Origin: Capitella teleta
Lineage: Eukaryota > Annelida > Polychaeta > Capitellidae
Length of the DNA stretch: 64,000 nucleotides
Assembly: GCA_000328365.1 (NCBI GenBank)
Contig: KB298735.1
Span: 79,831 to 143,830, forward strand
Direction: 5' to 3'
This document shows positions 21,546-34,320 of the stretch, piece after piece (positions within the stretch are counted from its first letter, which is position 1; each line of letters starts with the position of its first letter). Position numbers and translations under genes: made by a program. A model generated the notes under the pieces. That model worked only from the letters and a program-made list of their open reading frames with translations, was not told the origin of the DNA and did no database searches.

Positions 21546-24500
21546 GTCCTTATTAAAAAGTAGATGCTTATTAATTTATGTATATAAATTAAATTATTGA
21601 GCTATTTGTCACCGGTGTGATGCTTTGGAAAATGCGCGTCGTCATGGTGATAACTCAGTTACAATATTTTATCTTGGATTGTGTGTTTTCTGAGGATTTT
21701 TATGATTTTTTTACACATTTCTTGGAACAGCAGAAACGTGTTGCAACATAAGTTATTGAATTACGAACTTTTTCGAATAATATAAGCTCACAGACACTGA
21801 ACCAGAGATGCTCTACCATATTCGCAATGGTCATCACAAATTAACAAAGTGAAAAGACGAGCAGATATGAATATTGATATATTTATAGAAATAAACATAT
21901 TTAAAATCAGTGATCCGATGTGAAGAGGAAGTATATCAGAAGAAGTCAGTGAAAGTTGTGATGTTCAGTGTTATCTGTGGAAGTGTACTCCATATAAACA
22001 ACTAGCAATGCAATGGATATGATTAGTGCTATTTATGATCTGATGAATAGTTTTGAAGTGAATAACGTAAATTGAGGTGAATGGAGGCTTTTTTTTTTAC
22101 TTTTTTTTACCCAGATAAATTTTCGAACAACCCTCATGTGAGAGGCAATTACTTGCATGGGTTTGCAATTTTCGGACATCCCAGGTTGCTTCGCTCCCGT
22201 TTAAACGAAAACATATTTTAAAAGACTAAAATGTAATTTTTCCCCAGAGTATATTTAATAATTGTGTGTATGTAGTAATTTTGTGACTAATCAATGCAAA
22301 ATTTACAATGCTAAAATTGAAGTATAATTTACAGCACCTTAGTTACATGGGTCAAACGAGGCTTCAGGGAATGGCTGTCAAATTAATAGTAGGTTAACGA
22401 CGTCGTTTGACGGTTGGCTTAGAGTCTTTTTCTCTTATTGCCCTGCTCAATTTAAACTTCCCCTCTACGGCCATCGCCAAACCATTGATATGCATTTTTC
22501 TAAGAATTGACTCCATAAATTATGTTCATGGTTCGTATTGTATCAATTCTACTGTGGTAGACCAAGCAATGGTTTTCTGAGAAAATGGCGTACTCCTGAG
22601 CCAAAGGGTTCGGAAGCATCACACAGCTAGCTGGAAATCGGATCTTTCTAAGAGGAAATGCTCTGATGCAGGCATGATACGATTAGGCAACGTAAACTAT
22701 AGGGAGCACTGGGTTAGCTCTACCAATTTTAGTTTTACAGGGAGCTGCACATGTGTTGGATCACTTGTCAGGTTGCGTTTATTTAATGTACTGTGTTAAG
22801 TAGTAAAGTAACAGATCTTGAGTACATGTAGTAAATTAACAGGACTATTTCAAGTTTGAAATGAATTATCTTACTATTATAAGTTGTTACATCTGATATT
22901 TTATCAGACTGATATAACTATAGTTTTGGTACTAATACAGGTTCACGATGCTGAGGCTCTAACTGAAGCAATACAAACAACTTAACATATATTCCGTTCA
23001 TTATTCAGCCAGCAATTTACCCAGGAAAACTGTTGATGGCTTCATTATCTCTGAATAGGGGCACCATAATTGGGCCACGGAGAAAACTAAGGCAACATTG
23101 CCTGCGCAGCTAAATTGCCCTGTGATCAGCTCCCGTGAGAACAATCTCCAGGCAACAGACTCAACTTATCATCAGCGACATATAGCTCGGTCAATATTTC
23201 AACATCGAGTATTCTCGTGAAATGTAAAAGGAACCACTTTTTTTGGAAACTCTCAAGAGTCGGAGCACTGCATGAGAGTTCTACTCGAATAAGATGGTTT
23301 CCAGAGAACAAATCCGACCATCGTAAAGCACCATATTATCAATATAAACCATGGTTTCACAAGCACATCTGACACCCATGCATGTATAAGGTGCATCATT
23401 TTATGCCCTTCCAAGGGCTGTCTGGATGGGCCAAGATGAAGCCATATGGCAGCAATTGGGCGTCTTGCTGTCTCATTATTGGGCGACCTACGAGTTTGTG
23501 GCTCTATTGGGTTCACTGATGATACACTAAGGCGGCAGCTGACCTATTTTTGCTTTCATGCAGTCGAGATCACCATGAAGTAAACCTGTTTTTTTCATGA
23601 TCAAATTTCTTGTCGCATATGCTGTCAAGCAGGTATCGAAATAAGACTTGCCAAGTGGCGAGTGAACATTATCGCTGATTTCGAGCCCAGTTGTCAAGCA
23701 GAATAGCAATAGTTTACGAATTTATTTGGACGGATTTTGTCGCGGGTGTTATTCTGCCGTCGATAAAGTTCCGATCGACACCAGGAACTTGAATTATTTT
23801 CCTTTGCTCAGAGTCTCTCCTTCGGTTGTTACGTCCCTTGTCCAATCGAACGTTCAGTTGGTTTTATTTATAAACAGAGGATATGGTTTGTTTAATTTGT
23901 TATTTAATTCGGTGATAAATATCTTGTCTTTAGTCTGTGTCAGTTATGAAGCTGGTGATAACTGGCGTTCTCATAATTGCCAAAATACATAATTTGAGCG
24001 ACTGAATTCAAATGACATCCGCTGCACCAGCCTGCGAGTATTATCCAGCTAAATATAAAAAGACATCTCCCCTTGATTTTCTTATTCATCTCCTTCGGTA
24101 CACGGAATCGCAAATTACATCAAAGCCTGATTTTACGCATGTAATATTTGATGGATCTGATGCCAACCATCAAAGGGTCGTTATGCTGCAACATCACAAA
24201 CTGTTTTTTCTGCATTGTCTCAATTTGTCTGGATTCGGTGTTCTTGTTGGGAGACGGGCGGGTCGTTCGTCGCTAGTGACATATTTTCAACTGTGTGAGC
24301 CAACACGGCAATTTTTCAAAATATGATTCAGCAGCAGTCTGGAGACAGAATTGTCTCACACTCACAATTCTCGAGAGAAGAAGAAAGAAAAACGAAGTTC
24401 GGAAGATGAATTGCTTGCTGTGCGTGGCGATGACGCTTGTCCAGCTGGTTTGATTGTTCTGCTGTAGCATTTCGACCCTCGTTGGTGTGCAAAGACCGGC

Positions 24501-24998
24501 TTTAAATCCAATCAAGTATCGCCTTCTGAAACACTGGTTAGCTGATGCTCAATATTGGACTATTAGAGACCTTCTTAATTTGTTGAAATCCTAACATTTT
24601 GTTTCTTTGCTTTTGGAATTTTATTATTCATGTTCATTATTATGAATTTTATTTAATTACATGTATTCTATTTTATTGCTTCTACCCATTGGTTGGTAAA
24701 TTCATTAAATTGTGACGTCACAGAATTCACTTGCATGTGCAAGTACAGGATTTTGAGAGAAAGAGTTACGTAATGTTCTATATGTATAGGGATATTTGGG
24801 TATAATACCGTTATGAAAGTATCATCCTATTGCATATATTATTATAGTCGTATCAGACGGTTATTCCACACCCCTCATTTAATTTGGTTAATTAAAAAAA
24901 AAAATAGCAAAAAGATAATTAAAGTATTCATTTGCTCATTCATAATCAATAAAAAAAAAAGCTGGAAAAGAGCTAGGAAAAAAAAAAACAGTAATAAA
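21546..24998. other. Intergenic stretch, no gene seen
   Basis: No domain was recognised. Two short sites stand out: a copy of the ACTTGCCAAGTGGCGAGT...TTTCGAGCCC motif at 23646-23689 and a perfect CRE palindrome TGACGTCA at 24713-24720 with no obvious target gene. A T-rich tract lies at about 22089-22110. Confidence 0.5.
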
Positions 24999-24999
24999 A

Positions 25000-25071
25000 G
25001 GTTCCGCCGGGTTTCGAACCCGGGACCTTCTGCGTGTGAGGCAGACGTGATAACCACTACACCACGGAACC
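25000..25071 (-). tRNA. tRNA-Val (anticodon CAC)
   Basis: A complete 72-nt cloverleaf. The acceptor stem GGTTCCG/CGGAACC is fully paired, the D-arm has TGTAGTGGTTATCA, the anticodon arm is TCTGC-CTCACAC-GCAGA with CAC, and the T-arm CCGGG-TTCGAAA-CCCGG is perfect. A run of T follows at once on the minus strand (24996-24999), a Pol III terminator. No intron and no encoded CCA. The sequence matches animal tRNA-Val(CAC) almost base for base. The discriminator position is U (part of the T run) rather than the usual A73. No SINE body follows, so this looks like a free-standing gene or a recent tRNA copy. Confidence 0.8.
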
Positions 25072-25673
25072 ACATGAAAATGTTTTAGGGATAATGTCAC
25101 TAAATAATAATTATTGCGGACTAAACTAAAATTAATAGATACTGCACATGTATTTTGTGAAGAGTACAAGTACAACGTACTGGCGACACGAACAGTGAAA
25201 CCAATCATGACAGCTGTATTTTGTTCTTTATTTCATTCCTTGTACATGATGTAGCTCTGTATTTGAAGAAGCTTTGGATTCTTCCCTATTTTCATGATCG
25301 CTTAATTATTGGAATAGTAGTAATTGGTAGGAATGGGCTCGATATGACCGATATCAATATCCCTCGATAATTTTTACTGGAGAGCGATATCGAATATAGA
25401 AGGACATATTTTGTATTACATGCTCATGGTGATATTATGAAGTAAATGGTATTATGTTTAATTTCGATTATGTGAAATTCAGTGAAAGGGATATTTCATG
25501 GAATGTATATAACAGATGGATATAATTGTATTTGCAATAATTTAATGAGTAAGTGAACAAAAGCGTAATTAGTATGCTTATAAGCATTAGATTTATACCT
25601 GATTCATGCAATTATCACATCAATTATATCAATAATCATCATTTTAAATCTCTATTGTTTCTATATATATATA

Positions 25674-26062
25674 CAGAGTGGACCAAAATTAGTCTATGTG
25701 CTCCATATTAAAGATATCAATGCTTTCCAAAGATGCTACGCGTTTTTGAGAAAGTGTTACAAAACAAACCGCAGTGTTAAAATCACACAAAGATAAGAGA
25801 AATTAATACTTGGTATGGATAGTCTAACATGTCTTGCTGCTCTTCCTATCATTTTTATTCCAATTTCATCAACATTTATGCCGATTTATCTTAATCAAAA
25901 GAGTGCATTCATCATTTCACGATATTCCCACTTTTGGCGGCAAACAGAACCCCGGACCATGAATAAGCTTCATTGAACATATAATTAATTAAGTCAACAT
26001 TTTTAGTAAATTTTAGAGTTTTCTTTTCAAATGAACTAGATGGACTACTTTTGGCCACTCTC
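25674..26062 (+). mobile_element. MITE family M1, internally deleted copy (389 bp)
   Basis: Same left end as copy 1 (CAGAGTGG, flanked by TA at 25672-25673) and a diverged right end (CCACTCTC, TA at 26063-26064). The central 300 bases, including the minus-strand frame, are missing. Over the retained part it follows 4816-5507 closely. It sits between the tRNA-Val gene and the tRNA-Pro pseudogene. Confidence 0.8.
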
Positions 26063-26249
26063 TATATACTTGGAGTCAGGGTGCTATATTTCAGCTTGCT
26101 TATCGCATAAAAGTTAATAATATTGATTGATCTGCCTAATATATGCATACATTAATAGATAAACAACAGTAATTTATACATAAATTAATACACCAATAAC
26201 AGATGCATGTCATAACTCAACAGCGTAGAAAGAAATTCTAACAACATTC

Positions 26250-26321
26250 GGGTTCATCCAGGATTCGAACCCGGGACCTATCGCACACAAAGTGAGAATT
26301 ATGCCCCTAGACCAACGAGCC
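26250..26321 (-). pseudogene. tRNA-Pro-derived pseudogene (anticodon now UGU)
   Basis: The 72 bases align along their whole length with animal tRNA-Pro(UGG): the GGCTCGTTGGTCTAGGGG 5' half and the T-arm are retained. One base in the anticodon loop has changed UGG to UGU, which would read threonine codons. There are mismatches at acceptor pair 3-70 and at two anticodon-stem pairs, and no T run directly follows. It is best called a decayed tRNA-Pro copy; covariance scoring would decide. Confidence 0.65.
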
Positions 26322-28452
26322 ACCTGAAAAAATAAGTCAACACAGACAGTACTTAATTATTATCAAAATGATTAGGTCATTTCGATGGCATTTTAACATA
26401 ACATAGCACCGATCAAGTTTGTTTGCAGATCGTTTCATAACGGAACCAAATGCAAATTAAAGTTCTGAGAATAATCTCCATCTCTGTATATGGACTTCAT
26501 GGACAAGACGCTGAAAAAGGGTCACAGGCAACAATACTTTATGCAAAAGTTAGCACGCATGCGCGCGACTCAAATCAATCGATCTGTGAATGAACTTCCA
26601 CTGATGAGATCGAGGTACGGGCTCGAAAGCTTAAAGCTATTCCGGATTATTTGGTCATGTCCAAAATCGGCTGCAGCGAAACCGAAACGGTAAAAGTGTG
26701 AATGGCATTGTCGACGAGACTTGTTGCAAACCTTCATGGCCGAATTCTACTTTGAGAAGGGTAGGTAAAGGAGATGTGTGGGTTAAAAAACATTGCGTGT
26801 CGGCTTCAAAGCAGGACGATGAAACGACAAGGCTACTTTTCTTCAAGCCGACACCCAATGCTTTCAGGTAACCCACACGTACCTTTCGCAAACGAGTCTT
26901 CGCCATCAATGGAGTACGTTTGAGCACTTGTTGAGTGGTCTGTGTGAAAAGAACAAGTACATATATTAGTAGAACGAGATCCAAATTAGAGTGATGTATG
27001 GATTAACGAAACTGTCTGTGGACGAGCGTAGACTGCTTGTTAATCACTCGATCTGAAGCTGATAAGAACAGCTAGAGTGTATCGATGCCGTCTTGTAGTG
27101 AGTGCATAAAGGCATTGAAGTTGTGAGGGAAAATGTGATAATAATAAAACCGTAATCCGACTGAACTTTCACGTTCAATTTAATAATTAGTGTGTAGAAC
27201 GGGACAAGGTCTGAAGTGCATTAAGCACAAACGAAAAAGCTTCGAGACTGTACTGAATTTTAATGTTGAAACGAAAGGAATATATACATGTAATTAAGAG
27301 TTGATCAAAACAGAACGAGAACATTTAAACAAGAGTTAATAACTGATGCACTACAGGACCTTTTAAAAACACGCTTGGTTTGGAAGGGAGTTAAGAATAT
27401 TGCTGGGCTGAAATTGAACATTGTACTCCAATCATACCGTTTTACAACCTGCATAACGTCGTAAGGAAGCAATGAGAACTTGTTTGGTGTATATAACGGG
27501 GGCCTACACTGCAGAATTCCAATTTCACCAGCACTTAGGAAGAACGCGGAATGGACATCGACGCTGGTGAAGTCCAAGGACAAAGCATTCAACTGTAGAT
27601 CAAAAGGTCAAAGGTCACCTCGGCCCGTACTATTGTGAGCAATCACTACATACAGTATGGTGAGTGAAACTATACGACCACACAATTATTAATGAATATA
27701 TATCGATATAGTATAGTAGCTAGTGATAATATTAATAAAGTTCGAGAAATATATATTTTGCGTGACAATCCATGATCATGAGTTCGTGGAATTGAATATA
27801 CTCAATTTGAATATCAGGTCAGGACATTATCCGATTCTTTTAGATATTTTATTAGATTTCGAATGCACTTTATGTCGTATTATCCGATTTATCCGCCGTA
27901 TTATGATCAAGGTCACCATAGCGCAATAGAGCTCAAGAAGAAACGTGGAGCCGTAAAACCCCATCATGCATCATGCCTCATGCGGTAAGCTTTCTTTGTG
28001 TGAACCCGGACCACGAGGTTGGATTTCTGTCTTTTCTAATGAGCTTGCCACAAAGGGAATGTGATTTCAACAGGAGTGCAAGAATGTACATGCAACAGTA
28101 CATTTTGAGTGTGTATGGCAAGTCGACTTAAAATTATTTACAATTTCTCAGAGAAAAGAGAGAAATATATATTTGTACTGAATAAAACAACAACAATTAA
28201 TAGACTATTAATTGAAATTATGATTGGTGAATTGAGAGAGAGAAAAAAAGAGAGATATTTCAGAACTACTCACATTACCATTCCCATCTTAATGACACAA
28301 AATCACCCATCTGGCCTGGATATACATGTAATTCGTAAACCTAATTTCAAAATAATCACTTTCACCATGTGAATCATGAAGTGGTTTAACTAATGCATTT
28401 GTAAGATGTATACACTGATCCTCTGCATTCATCAATCTGTCTTGTTCATCCG
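26322..28452. other. Intergenic stretch with a short SINE tail piece
   Basis: No gene was recognised. A 20-bp piece, GTGGAGCCGTAAAACCCCAT (27946-27965, plus), matches the SINE 3' end seen at 13.98 kb and is followed by a CATCATG-rich tail. I found no flanking duplication. The remaining open frames show no domains. Confidence 0.5.
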
Positions 28453-28646
28453 TTCAATCCCAGATGTGATTGGGCATCCTTCAAAACAGGTTGCTTGCCA
28501 GGTGACCCCATTGCTCATGCTGACCGATTGTGCATGTCATCGACGTCGCCAGGCCTGTCAGCCGCAAGATGGACAACAGACGCCAATCTTGTGCTCCAGT
28601 ATTTATTGCCCGTCGTGCATAATTCAGCAGACTAAATGTATTGGCA
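28453..28646 (-). repeat. Dispersed repeat R2, copy 2 (inverted)
   Basis: Opposite in orientation to the copies at 21269 and 36312. It shares long near-identical stretches with copy 1, including about 55 bases around GACGTCGCCAGGCCTGTCAG, and ends at the same CTAAATGTATTGGCA boundary. The frame shared with the other copies (RRRQACQPQDGQQTPILCS) reads on the plus strand here. Confidence 0.7.
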
Positions 28647-28919
28647 TTTTACTTTATTACATTCTGATACCGTCTGAACTTCGGCGACCAGTTAATGCAG
28701 TTATTGAGGTCACTTTTGATGAAATCAATTCCGCTGGCACCTAGAGGAATTCTTAGTAGGAAGGTGTTAGAATGAAGCAGCCGTTCTTCAAATAAAATGT
28801 CAATTTCTAAATTCAGCGAGTGACCATGACTCATGAGCTATAACGGTTAACATCAATCTACTCTGATCTGAATTCTGCAATCGAATGGATGGGTCTGACT
28901 AAGCGATGTATCCCGTTAA

Positions 28920-28994
28920 GGTGGCCTGAGTGGTTCGCGTGCTCGCCTCAATAGGGCTTGGCGCGGGGCCATTGGAAGTTTGAAGCCAGCCACC
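28920..28994 (+). other. tRNA-like sequence, probably a SINE head or tRNA pseudogene
   Basis: GGTGGC and GCCACC can pair as an acceptor stem 75 bases apart. TGGCCTGAGTGG matches the A box of class II (Ser/Leu) tRNAs, and GAAGTTTGAAGCC is a degenerate B box. A proper anticodon arm is not evident. I cannot define a SINE body behind it. Confidence 0.4.
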
Positions 28995-31064
28995 AACCTT
29001 GCCACCACAAAAGCCTTAGTTGCTTCAGGATTCCGAGGTTAAATAAGCCCACTTTTTTTCATGCATGGTTATTCCTGTATTGCCCTGTGATGAAGTATAT
29101 TATAATATAGACTATCCAGTCACGGTTGCTTTTATAATTTATTTTATCTCGATTCGAATGAAGCCAGCCTACACGCAGATTTGCATACCGTTTAAAGGTC
29201 ACTTTGGGATGCCGGATTATGTTGTGTTTCATGCATGTTCTTATGTTCTTCAGTTTGGCCGTAAAGTCACACTTTGTTATGCAATGTAGTTTCAACGAGT
29301 TTCAAGATGCAAGATTCGTCATCCTGACCTTCTGAATGCTCTGAACATCACTCCAGTCACTGATATTATTATTCGTAGTCTACGTGCCCCACTCGCATTT
29401 CATATAACAACTCTACTTCACGTGTTTTCAATGTTGCCCTTTCTAACGCCGTTTTATTAGCTCAGGTCACTTTGTTGAAAGCAGGCTCCTTTACGGCAGT
29501 TTAACACCTGTGGATTCCCCTGTCTCGCTTTTAACGCACCATCCAGCACCGCACCCCACTGATTGTCTTTTTTTATGGACAAATCATTGATTCTCTGAGG
29601 TGCTTACTCTAGCATGAACATTTTGATCAAACCAAGGAGCACGGAGCCCCTCCTGGTAAAACTTTTGATAAAATCAATACACGTCGTTTTCACTGTTTAC
29701 GTGCCTTCATGTGTATTTTACATCTCTACTCAATCTAATTTTATTGTTATTATTATTATTAACTTCACACAATGTTGTCAATCGATCAACATACGGTTCT
29801 CGTTTGTCAAGGCAAACGATTGATCGTTTGATAAAAGCAACATGTGCGTGATATTTTACAACAGGTCCCGGGTGTTTATAGCGGTCGCTGAACTCCCGAG
29901 CCAGCACCTGATCAATCAGCTTTGGTGCGTGGGTGTTTCTTTGAGACACGCTATTCCTGAATCAGGTGCGGAGGTGTCTGGCTCACTTTCTCCCTTTCCT
30001 TTGGTGTACTATATTTGATGAAATTGAATTTAATGCATGACATGAATGAATGGGAGAACAATGTCATCACGAATGTCTTGGGAATACCTGGAAAAGAGAA
30101 TTAAATTTAATATTAGGATATATAAAAGCCAATGTTTTTTGTCATTGTCAAACTGGTTGATTAAAAAATCATCAAAACAGATGCCTCATTGTCTATCACC
30201 AGTTCTATGTTCTTGTTTTCCGATGGAATATTTTGCATTCCACCAATTTTCATAAAACTTGTATCAAAATCATATTGATTGCATGGAATTGTTCCCCACA
30301 AAGCGCTCTTTATGATCTAGCAATTTGCCAGAACGTCACACGAAAGCAATTTAATTAATTTCGGCGAATGGCGGTACCAAGTCTGACATATCTTGTCCTC
30401 CTTGCGCTCTTTCTATGACGGCCGACCAAAGAACTGATTGCTCTCACATCTTGTTGATTAATTTTGCCCTTGGAATAATTGAACACCGAAAAGGGGCCAT
30501 TAATAACTTATACAGTGAACATACAGTTGTGCCTACATTGAATACAATTTCCTCAAAATTGAGCCCAACATTTAAAATTGATCTAATAATCTATTAAAAA
30601 AAAACTCAATATGTAACTCTAGACTTAATTTAAAAAATGTAAATGGCAGGCGTATTGGTAGGGCATTAAGGTATAATTATTGCATAATGGGATATTGTTA
30701 CCCAGCTTTTTGCTTGGCCGATTGTTTGATTGCTTTTTTCTGAACCAACCAAGGCTGCAGATGGTATTTCTGGATCACCCATCGTCATCCAAATATAAAC
30801 CATTAATTGACATTTGAGCGAACTAAAATTTATTCGAATGCCGTTCCGAATTGATGAATTCGCGTGAACTGATACTACTGATACCATAGACAGCCAGCCT
30901 CCGATTCCGTGAATGCAATGCAATATGCATTCCATTTAATAGAGTTTCTGTGAACTCAATGCTCAGCTGTTGATAAGCTAAATCCACGACGCAAAGAAAA
31001 ACAAGAGAAACCAAAACGTCACCCAGTTAAAACTAATATAGATGCGCATGCGTATCCAAGTGCG
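28995..31064. other. Intergenic stretch, no gene seen
   Basis: Both strands lack recognisable domains. A TTATTATTATTATTA microsatellite lies near 29745-29760. A small interrupted hairpin (CGATCAA...TTGATCG enclosing CGTTTG/CAAACG) lies at about 29779-29826. Confidence 0.5.
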
Positions 31065-31250
31065 TAATGTCGCAATGATACGATGCAAAGAGACAATCAT
31101 GCGTGGAGATTTTTCCGCGGACAAAGAACACTGCACGCATGCGTCAGGTTCATTAGGAACGAGGAGAGTTCTGAGGAGGCTTTTGGGCTTCTGCCATCCG
31201 CATGGCTGACCATTTCGTGAGGACAAATCTTTCAGAACAGAGGCGGCCTC
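31065..31250 (-). repeat. Dispersed repeat R3, copy 1
   Basis: On the minus strand this shares, in order, GGTCAGCCATGCGGA, a TAATGAACCTGACGCATGCG block, GCAGTGTTCTTTGTC and GATTGTCTCTTTGCA with 41225-41480. It shares most of these with 32935-33165 as well. I see no coding frame shared by all three and no defined ends. Confidence 0.6.
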
Positions 31251-31268
31251 TTATGGTGTAGAGCTAGC

Positions 31269-31319
31269 TCCACAAATACTTTACAATCATTACAAATCCA
31301 CAAATACTTTACAATCATT
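31269..31319 (+). repeat. Short tandem direct repeat (2 x 23 bp)
   Basis: TCCACAAATACTTTACAATC plus ATT occurs twice (31269-31291 and 31297-31319) with a five-base gap. The two copies are identical. Confidence 0.85.
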
Positions 31320-32934
31320 TTCGATCTGTATAAACTCACCCACAATATGTTTCCAAATCATTATCATGAATCATACTCTTGTCTTAATTTTGTTATTCAC
31401 CAGTCTTTGCAGCACACGCGTTCCATTACAAATCACTCAATCAGTACAGCATATGCTGGCACCAACATGTGCACACAGTAACACATCTCATGAACACCAT
31501 CATCAGCACACATGAACTCATGGCACTCTCCTGCATTGGTGTATTGAAGTTACGCACCCGAACTATACTTCTAAATTCGCATGTTTAAAGAGAAGATAAA
31601 AAATAAAAATAATCAATAAAAAAGTTTATTTATAACTTGTGCTAATGTATTATTTATTATCAATATCTTTTTTTTTACCTTGTATTTTGACTTTTCTTTC
31701 TCTTTTGTTTTGTGTTCATCATTTCGTTCCTTAATATATTTCGTCTGATGTTTCACATAATACAGGCAAAACAAAGGGTTCATCCCCCGTCGTTTAATTC
31801 TCTCTTATTTATGCCAGTTACACATTTTATATTTATATTTTATTTTATACGTTTTGTTTTGTGTTTGTCCCGAGAATCAATAAAAAAATACCCCCCAAAA
31901 AAGGTGTAATTCTATGCATACCGAAAAAGCACGAGCACCGTATGTGGACAACGTTCATGGAAAAGGTATAGGGTAACAAAAAGTACGGTATCTATAAGCC
32001 CTTATCGATTTCAAAGTAACTTCTTGGTATGTCTACTTATCAGCATTCATAAATTTATGCCATGCTGACCAAAAGCGAGTATGAGTCAGTGACCTTTGAG
32101 TCGTTTCTGTGATTTATTGCTGACATTTCGTATTTAGCTTCCGGTCCCAAAGGGAGAATTTTTCATTTATCTATAGCTGCCACGCCACATCAGGTGTAAT
32201 TTGAAACCTGTTTTTATTTTCCTGATTAATCATAATTTTCTGGCGGCTGATCAATATTTCCATAACTCAGGAGGCTCTGCTCCTCAATAGTCCCTCAGAA
32301 GAAATAGCTGTTTGTGATGTTTTCTTCTGAGTGGATGGAAGGTCAAAGATAAGAGCTGGAAAAATGCATGTCTGTTCTCTTTCTGCGTCTCAAAATAATT
32401 CTGCAAAAGGTCGAGTTAATTGACAGAGGTTTCAAAGCAAAATCTCCCCGGGCTATTATTGCAAATAAGAAAAAGAAAACCACACCACCTGATCTCTTTA
32501 AAACTGATTGGTGTTTTTGTTTTTTTTTTCTGCTCCTGTCGTGTCTGCAATTCCACTCAGCCATATTGTGATCCGGTAATCGTGACCATTTTGAGGTGCG
32601 ATTAATTAAATCACACATCAGACAACATTCAGCTTAGCAATATCAGTATGTTATGATTAAGATAATAAAGTTATACCTCGTGAGACATCAAGTGACACAA
32701 CGCAATAATTCCCGACTGCATGCATTAAAGGGTACCGCGATTTTATAGGCTTTGAAATATAATATTGAGGCAACACCAAGGGCCAATCAGGCCTGATTTG
32801 CAGTCGACACGACGATGTGGTATGCCTTTACACTGTATATTGAAGATTGTGACAAACAACTCTCTTTCCTGATTAAAAACAGGCAATATTGTCTGCTGCT
32901 CGAAATAAGTACGCGCTCGTTCTGATCGACATGC

Positions 32935-33165
32935 CGCTTTGAGGCCGCCTCAACTTTGACGGTTTTCTCGCCATGAAAATAATGATGAGCCATTCGGAAG
33001 GATGCCGTAGCCAGGAAGCATCTTCAGAACTGTCCTTGTCTCTAATGAACCTATGCCGCATGCGCACTCTGTTCTTTGCCCGTAGAAAATAAAAACCACG
33101 ACACCTTCACGCATGCTGCGTCATATCAATGAAGCAGTTTTTGCTGAGCGACGGGTTTCGAAGGT
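32935..33165 (+). repeat. Dispersed repeat R3, copy 2
   Basis: Plus-strand copy sharing the GAGCCATTCGGAAGGATGC block, the CTAATGAACCTATGCCGCATGCGC block, the TCTGTTCTTTGCCC block and the later GCTGAGCGAC segment with 41225-41480. It is the most diverged of the three copies. Confidence 0.55.
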
Positions 33166-33399
33166 TTGCTTCATGGATTCGGTTTGTTTGGTTGTTAGCT
33201 TTGAATTCCACGGACACGCCAGCGAATGTTCTGTATGGGTACAGCGTTCATTGCTACTTATCTATGCGTGCATTTCATCATAACACCTCTCGTATTCATA
33301 GGCATACCGCATATGTTATCTGCGCTATTCAAAAACATTTAGATATATATTTTAATTTTTTTCGGTTTCAAAAAAGGTTTTTTCAAGACTTTTCCAAAG

Positions 33400-33471
33400 A
33401 CTTTTCATTTTAACAAAAATTTTACAAGTATACATTAGTATACTTGTAAAATTTGTGTTCAAATGAAAAGT
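33400..33471. repeat. Long palindrome with 34-bp arms
   Basis: Arms 33400-33433 and 33438-33471 around a 4-base loop. The inner 17 bp (AAATTTTACAAGTATAC) pair perfectly and the outer part has few mismatches. It would fold into a stable cruciform or, if transcribed, a long hairpin. I see no flanking duplication or element around it. Confidence 0.85.
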
Positions 33472-34320
33472 GTGAGTAGGTGCTGCTTGTAATATATTGC
33501 CCGTGTTTAGCTTGTGACATGCATGTTTCCTCTATTTTTAGGTGGCATTGATGGGGAGTAGTTTGTTGGTCCATGGAAAATAATGTGGACAGGATGATTT
33601 CTGAAAAATTCAATTACATTTAAAGTTTTAAACGAGACGATGATTCAGTATTATTACTTTTTTGGACGATGTACGATTAGTGAATCATTCCCATTGTTCA
33701 TATAACACAGCACTATAGGCCTGTTTATTCTGTTGTATGCAAGATTGAGTAAGCAATAGTCATACCATTAAGGTTGTCTTGGTTGGGAGTTATTAATCCA
33801 TGCAACATCGTAGTTGTATTATTATGGCCATCAATCTACGCATCCTGTTTGTCTCTTCTATTTTACATTAAACCAAACTCAGTGAATTATAATGTTCATT
33901 AATTCTGCGAAAGGCAAGAAAAAAGTGAAATGGATTCATTTTAGAGTTACCATGATTGATTTGCTTAAATGCCTTTTAGATCAATATGTTTGGTAATACG
34001 TTTCATTGTATCATGTCTTCATTCCGGCTCAAAAGGAGTTCTCTTTCGTGTCAATTCAGTGTATTGGCTGTCATGGTGATTCATTGGTGATGTAATCGTG
34101 GAACTGTTTGTACATATCGTGTTATTTCAACAAATCTGAACGATTTTATCAAATGTTAGTAATCACATAGCTACGTAGGCTCCCTTCCACTAATCACAAT
34201 CAGAAGGCTCGCTGCTCTGTTCTCTATTGGAGTTCGTTCTGTTTTGAAACGTATTTCCGTCACAGGGGGTCTTACCAGTGGGCGATGGATACATGGAATG
34301 CCTATGCAGCCTTCTAGACA

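Noticed and set aside
24713-24720. CRE palindrome as promoter of a gene
   Set aside because: No exon or transcript signal lies within reach, and an isolated 8-mer is expected by chance at about this rate.
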